Assembly (NCBI GenBank): GCA_947441205.1
Contig: CANETM010000056.1
Coordinates: 1-8,884, forward strand
Source of the DNA: Bacteroidota bacterium
Lineage (GTDB): Bacteria > Bacteroidota > Bacteroidia > Chitinophagales > Chitinophagaceae
Reading direction: 5' to 3'
Length of the DNA stretch: 8,884 nucleotides
Every line of letters starts with the position of its first letter. The stretch's first letter is position 1. The notes beneath the pieces are model-generated. The model ran no database searches. It was not told where the DNA came from and saw only the letters and a list, made by a program, of their open reading frames with translations. Below, in pieces: positions 6,499 through 8,884 of the stretch. The translations under genes and the position numbers were made by a program.

Positions 6499-7341
6499 AT
6501 GTCGACATATCAATTATATAATGAAGTAACAGCCCAAACTAGTAAGTATACTACTTTGCGATATAGCTCAAGTTTTTCATCGGCTATACGATTATTGAAT
6601 GCCGATTTACGTCAACCCATTTATGATATTTATGGTTTTGTTCGATTTGCTGATGAAATCGTTGATACTTTTCATGAATTTGATAAGCCAACATTACTGA
6701 AAAAATTTACTGAAGATACTTTTTCGGCATTATCAGATGGGATTAGTTTAAACCCCATTTTACATAGATTCCAATTAACATTCAATAAATATGGAATTGA
6801 CCAAAATTTATTGATTGCTTTTTTAAAAAGCATGGAAATGGATTTGAGTAAGCAAGACTACAACTTGGATACATATCAAACATATATTTACGGAAGTGCT
6901 GAAGTAGTAGGTTTAATGTGCCTTTATATTTTTTGTGATGGAGATATTGTTGTTTATGAAAAGCTAAAACCTTCCGCACAAAGCTTAGGGGCGGCTTTTC
7001 AGAAAGTAAATTTCTTAAGAGATATTAAAGCTGATTATGAGGGTTTAGAAAGGGTGTATTTTCCCAACTGTGATTTTAAGAATTTCACTAAGGAAGATAA
7101 ACAGTTGATAGAAGCAGACATTCAAAAGGACTTTGAAGCTGCACTTGCAGGTATCAAGCAATTGCCATTAAAAGCAAGGTTTGGAGTATATACTGCTTTC
7201 AAGTACTATTATTCTTTATTTAAAAAAATTAAAAAAACACAACATCATTCCATTTTACAAACGCGGATTAGAATTCCTGACTATGGCAAACTTTTCATAT
7301 TTGCTAAAGCTAAAATTCGAAGCCAGTTAAATTTGTTGTAG
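6499..7341 (+). CDS. crtB: Phytoene synthase
   Basis: This enzyme condenses two geranylgeranyl diphosphates head to head into phytoene, the first committed carotenoid step. The 280-residue, all-helical protein has both Asp-rich magnesium sites: D52-E-I-V-D56 within GFVRFADEIVDTF (46-58), and NFLRDIKADYEGLERVYFP (171-189) with Asp175 and Asp179. YSSSFSSAIRLL (22-33) and YGSAEVVGLMCL (131-142) match the substrate-binding helices. The ATG directly follows the crtI stop codon with no intervening base, so the two are surely cotranscribed and probably coupled. A squalene-type synthase is formally possible from fold alone, but the crtI-crtB-crtZ-crtY context argues for phytoene. No GGPP synthase gene is seen in the window, so its substrate must come from elsewhere. 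Confidence 0.95.
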   Translation: MSTYQLYNEVTAQTSKYTTLRYSSSFSSAIRLLNADLRQPIYDIYGFVRFADEIVDTFHEFDKPTLLKKFTEDTFSALSDGISLNPILHRFQLTFNKYGIDQNLLIAFLKSMEMDLSKQDYNLDTYQTYIYGSAEVVGLMCLYIFCDGDIVVYEKLKPSAQSLGAAFQKVNFLRDIKADYEGLERVYFPNCDFKNFTKEDKQLIEADIQKDFEAALAGIKQLPLKARFGVYTAFKYYYSLFKKIKKTQHHSILQTRIRIPDYGKLFIFAKAKIRSQLNLL

Positions 7342-7367
7342 TACCTTTACACTCTAAATTGATATAT

Positions 7368-7838
7368 ATGATTTTTATTGCAGTTACCTTATTGACTTTC
7401 GCAATTATGGAAGGCATTACTTGGTTAACACATCGTTATGTGATGCATGGTTTTTTGTGGTATTTACATGAGGATCATCATCAACCAACAGGTCATTTTT
7501 TTGAAAAAAATGATGCTTTCTTTTTGATTTTTGCCATTCCTAGTATGGGTTGTATATTTTATGGCAATTTTGTGGGTCCAATTTGGATTGCTGCTATTGG
7601 CTCAGGAGTTGCAATGTATGGGTTTGCTTATTTTATTGTTCATGAGGTAATTATACACCAAAGAATTAAATGGTTTACGAAGTCTAATAATAGATATATT
7701 AAAGCGATTCGATGGGCACATAAAATGCATCATAAAAATATAGGTAAAGAAGATAGTGAAAGCTTTGGTATGCTAATTGTAGCAAAAAAATACTGGGATA
7801 AGGTTAGACAAGATGAACGCATTCAAGCAAAAGGATAA
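7368..7838 (+). CDS. crtZ: Beta-carotene hydroxylase, CrtZ type
   Basis: This non-haem di-iron membrane hydroxylase adds hydroxyl groups to the beta rings at carbons 3 and 3', turning beta-carotene into zeaxanthin. Counted from the ATG at 7368 the protein has 156 residues. Histidine clusters are H22-RYVM-H27, H34-ED-H37-H38, H92-EVII-H97 and H118-KM-H121-H122, the CrtZ pattern within the fatty-acid hydroxylase superfamily; SFGML (132-136) is also typical. Hydrophobic segments at about 1-18, 50-64 and 70-91 are membrane-spanning. A TTG at 7359 would add three residues (MIY), but the ATG is preferred because it stands directly before the hydrophobic N-terminus and leaves a 26-bp gap after crtB. 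It is followed 17 bp later by crtY. A plain fatty-acid hydroxylase is an unlikely alternative. Confidence 0.93.
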   Translation: MIFIAVTLLTFAIMEGITWLTHRYVMHGFLWYLHEDHHQPTGHFFEKNDAFFLIFAIPSMGCIFYGNFVGPIWIAAIGSGVAMYGFAYFIVHEVIIHQRIKWFTKSNNRYIKAIRWAHKMHHKNIGKEDSESFGMLIVAKKYWDKVRQDERIQAKG

Positions 7839-7855
7839 TTAAACTTCCCATTGAA

Positions 7856-8884
7856 ATGCATGTTAATTCTGAAAATATCAATCAACAAGCTGTATACGAT
7901 ATAATTATAGCAGGTTCAGGATGTGCAGGGTTGTCCTTGTTATATGCTATTTTAAAATCTCCTCAATTAAATCAACAATCTATACTGGTTGTAGATAAAT
8001 ACTTTTCAAAATCCAACGATCGAACTTGGTGCTTTTGGGAAGAAGGACATGGTGTTTTTGAAAAGCTAGTTTGCAAAAAATGGGAACAAATTTCCGTGCA
8101 CAAGGAATCTTTTTCTACGATACTTGCTACAAATCCTTTTGTATATAAAATGATACAAGGGGAGGATTTTTATAATCATATTATTCCATTTGCTAAACAG
8201 TTTCAAAATGTACATTGGGTTGAAGCGAATATTGAATTAATGGATAACCATGAACATCAGGTGCAGGTTGTTTGGCAAGGTGGAAGTGCTATTGGTAATA
8301 AAGTTTTTTCGAGTATTTTATCTCAAGAAAAGTTATTTAAAATAAGTAATTCAAATTTAAAAACCCCTTTTTTATGGCAACATTTTAAAGGTTGGTTAAT
8401 TCAGTTTGATGAACCTGTTTTCAATGACATGGAAGCAAGGTTAATGGACTTTAATGTTAATCAGCATCAGGCTACAGCATTTATGTACCAGCTCCCATTA
8501 AATGATCGAAAAGCATTAGTTGAGTATACTTTATTTTCTAAAAATATTTTAAGTGTAACCGAATATGAGACTGAAATCAAGTCTTATTTAAATAGTAATT
8601 ACCCAAATAAAAATTATCAAATTTTGCATCAAGAGATGGGTGCTATACCAATGACTTCGCAAATTTTTGCAAAAAATGAAGGGAACATATTTGTTATTGG
8701 TACATTAGGAAATGCAGTTAAAGCAAGTACTGGTTATACGTTTCAATTTATACAAAAACAGGTAAAACAAATAATTAGCCAATTAGAAATAGGTCATAAT
8801 ATTGACACGCATGTACATAATACAAGACATTCTTTTTATGATGCTGTATTACTTTATATTTTAGACAATAAATTAATGGAGGGG
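7856..8884 (+). CDS. crtY: Lycopene beta-cyclase, CrtY type, C-terminus off the window
   Basis: An open frame from ATG 7856 runs 343 codons to the right edge with no stop; the family has about 380-400 residues, so roughly 40-55 are missing. The enzyme closes both ends of lycopene into beta rings with reduced FAD acting non-redox. Residues 15-27 carry the dinucleotide-binding GSGCAG (20-25). DRTWCFWEEG, HFKGWLIQFD, FMYQLP, EYTLFS, GAIPMT and the late STGYTFQFIQ follow in the order known from bacterial CrtY. The usual RPSTGY reads KASTGY here, a mild variation. It ends the visible crt operon. A polar lysine- and glutamine-rich stretch precedes the cut. CrtY supplies beta-carotene for CrtZ, although it is encoded after it. 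A plant-type CrtL is less likely given the motif set. Confidence 0.95.
   Translation, partial: MHVNSENINQQAVYDIIIAGSGCAGLSLLYAILKSPQLNQQSILVVDKYFSKSNDRTWCFWEEGHGVFEKLVCKKWEQISVHKESFSTILATNPFVYKMIQGEDFYNHIIPFAKQFQNVHWVEANIELMDNHEHQVQVVWQGGSAIGNKVFSSILSQEKLFKISNSNLKTPFLWQHFKGWLIQFDEPVFNDMEARLMDFNVNQHQATAFMYQLPLNDRKALVEYTLFSKNILSVTEYETEIKSYLNSNYPNKNYQILHQEMGAIPMTSQIFAKNEGNIFVIGTLGNAVKASTGYTFQFIQKQVKQIISQLEIGHNIDTHVHNTRHSFYDAVLLYILDNKLMEG

Noticed and set aside
7359..7367. TTG at 7359 as the crtZ start
   Set aside because: The ATG at 7368 fits the family N-terminus better; TTG would add only three residues with no better ribosome site.

Overview
The window is AT-rich DNA (my estimate, roughly one third G+C). 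Codon use, weak or absent Shine-Dalgarno sites and Bacteroidota-type promoter boxes (-7 TAnnTTTG) point to a member of the Bacteroidota. The gene content would suit a pigmented, aerobic lineage such as the Chitinophagales/Sphingobacteriales, but that finer placement is inference.

Layout. (1) Positions 1-723, minus strand: the N-terminal 241 codons of a multi-pass membrane acyltransferase of the NagX/HGSNAT-like family, cut by the window edge. (2) An 82-bp divergent promoter region (724-805). (3) Positions 806-3428: three plus-strand genes of dTDP-deoxysugar synthesis, rfbB, rfbC and rfbA. The reductase gene rfbD is not among them. (4) Positions 3469-4347: a MerR-family regulator with a cobalamin-binding C-terminal half (CarH/LitR type). 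(5) A 140-bp regulatory intergenic region (4348-4487) with two inverted repeats of identical architecture, TTTGTTTA-N18-TAAACAAA. (6) Positions 4488-8884: a tightly packed carotenoid operon: ECF sigma factor, crtI (phytoene desaturase, TTG start overlapping the sigma gene), crtB (phytoene synthase), crtZ (beta-carotene hydroxylase) and crtY (lycopene beta-cyclase, cut by the right edge).

How the genes work together. CrtB condenses two GGPP into phytoene, CrtI desaturates it to lycopene, CrtY cyclises lycopene to beta-carotene and CrtZ hydroxylates it to zeaxanthin. No GGPP synthase, ketolase or glycosyltransferase is seen here. The regulator keeps the W-x9-EH and ExHxxG signatures of AdoCbl-binding photoreceptors. 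It sits directly before the sigma gene, as in the LitR-LitS pair of Streptomyces. The likely circuit is that the regulator binds the paired inverted repeats in the dark and blocks the sigma/crt operon, and light destroys AdoCbl and releases it. The twin operators, their equal geometry and their overlap with a perfect -7 box are the most interesting part of the window.
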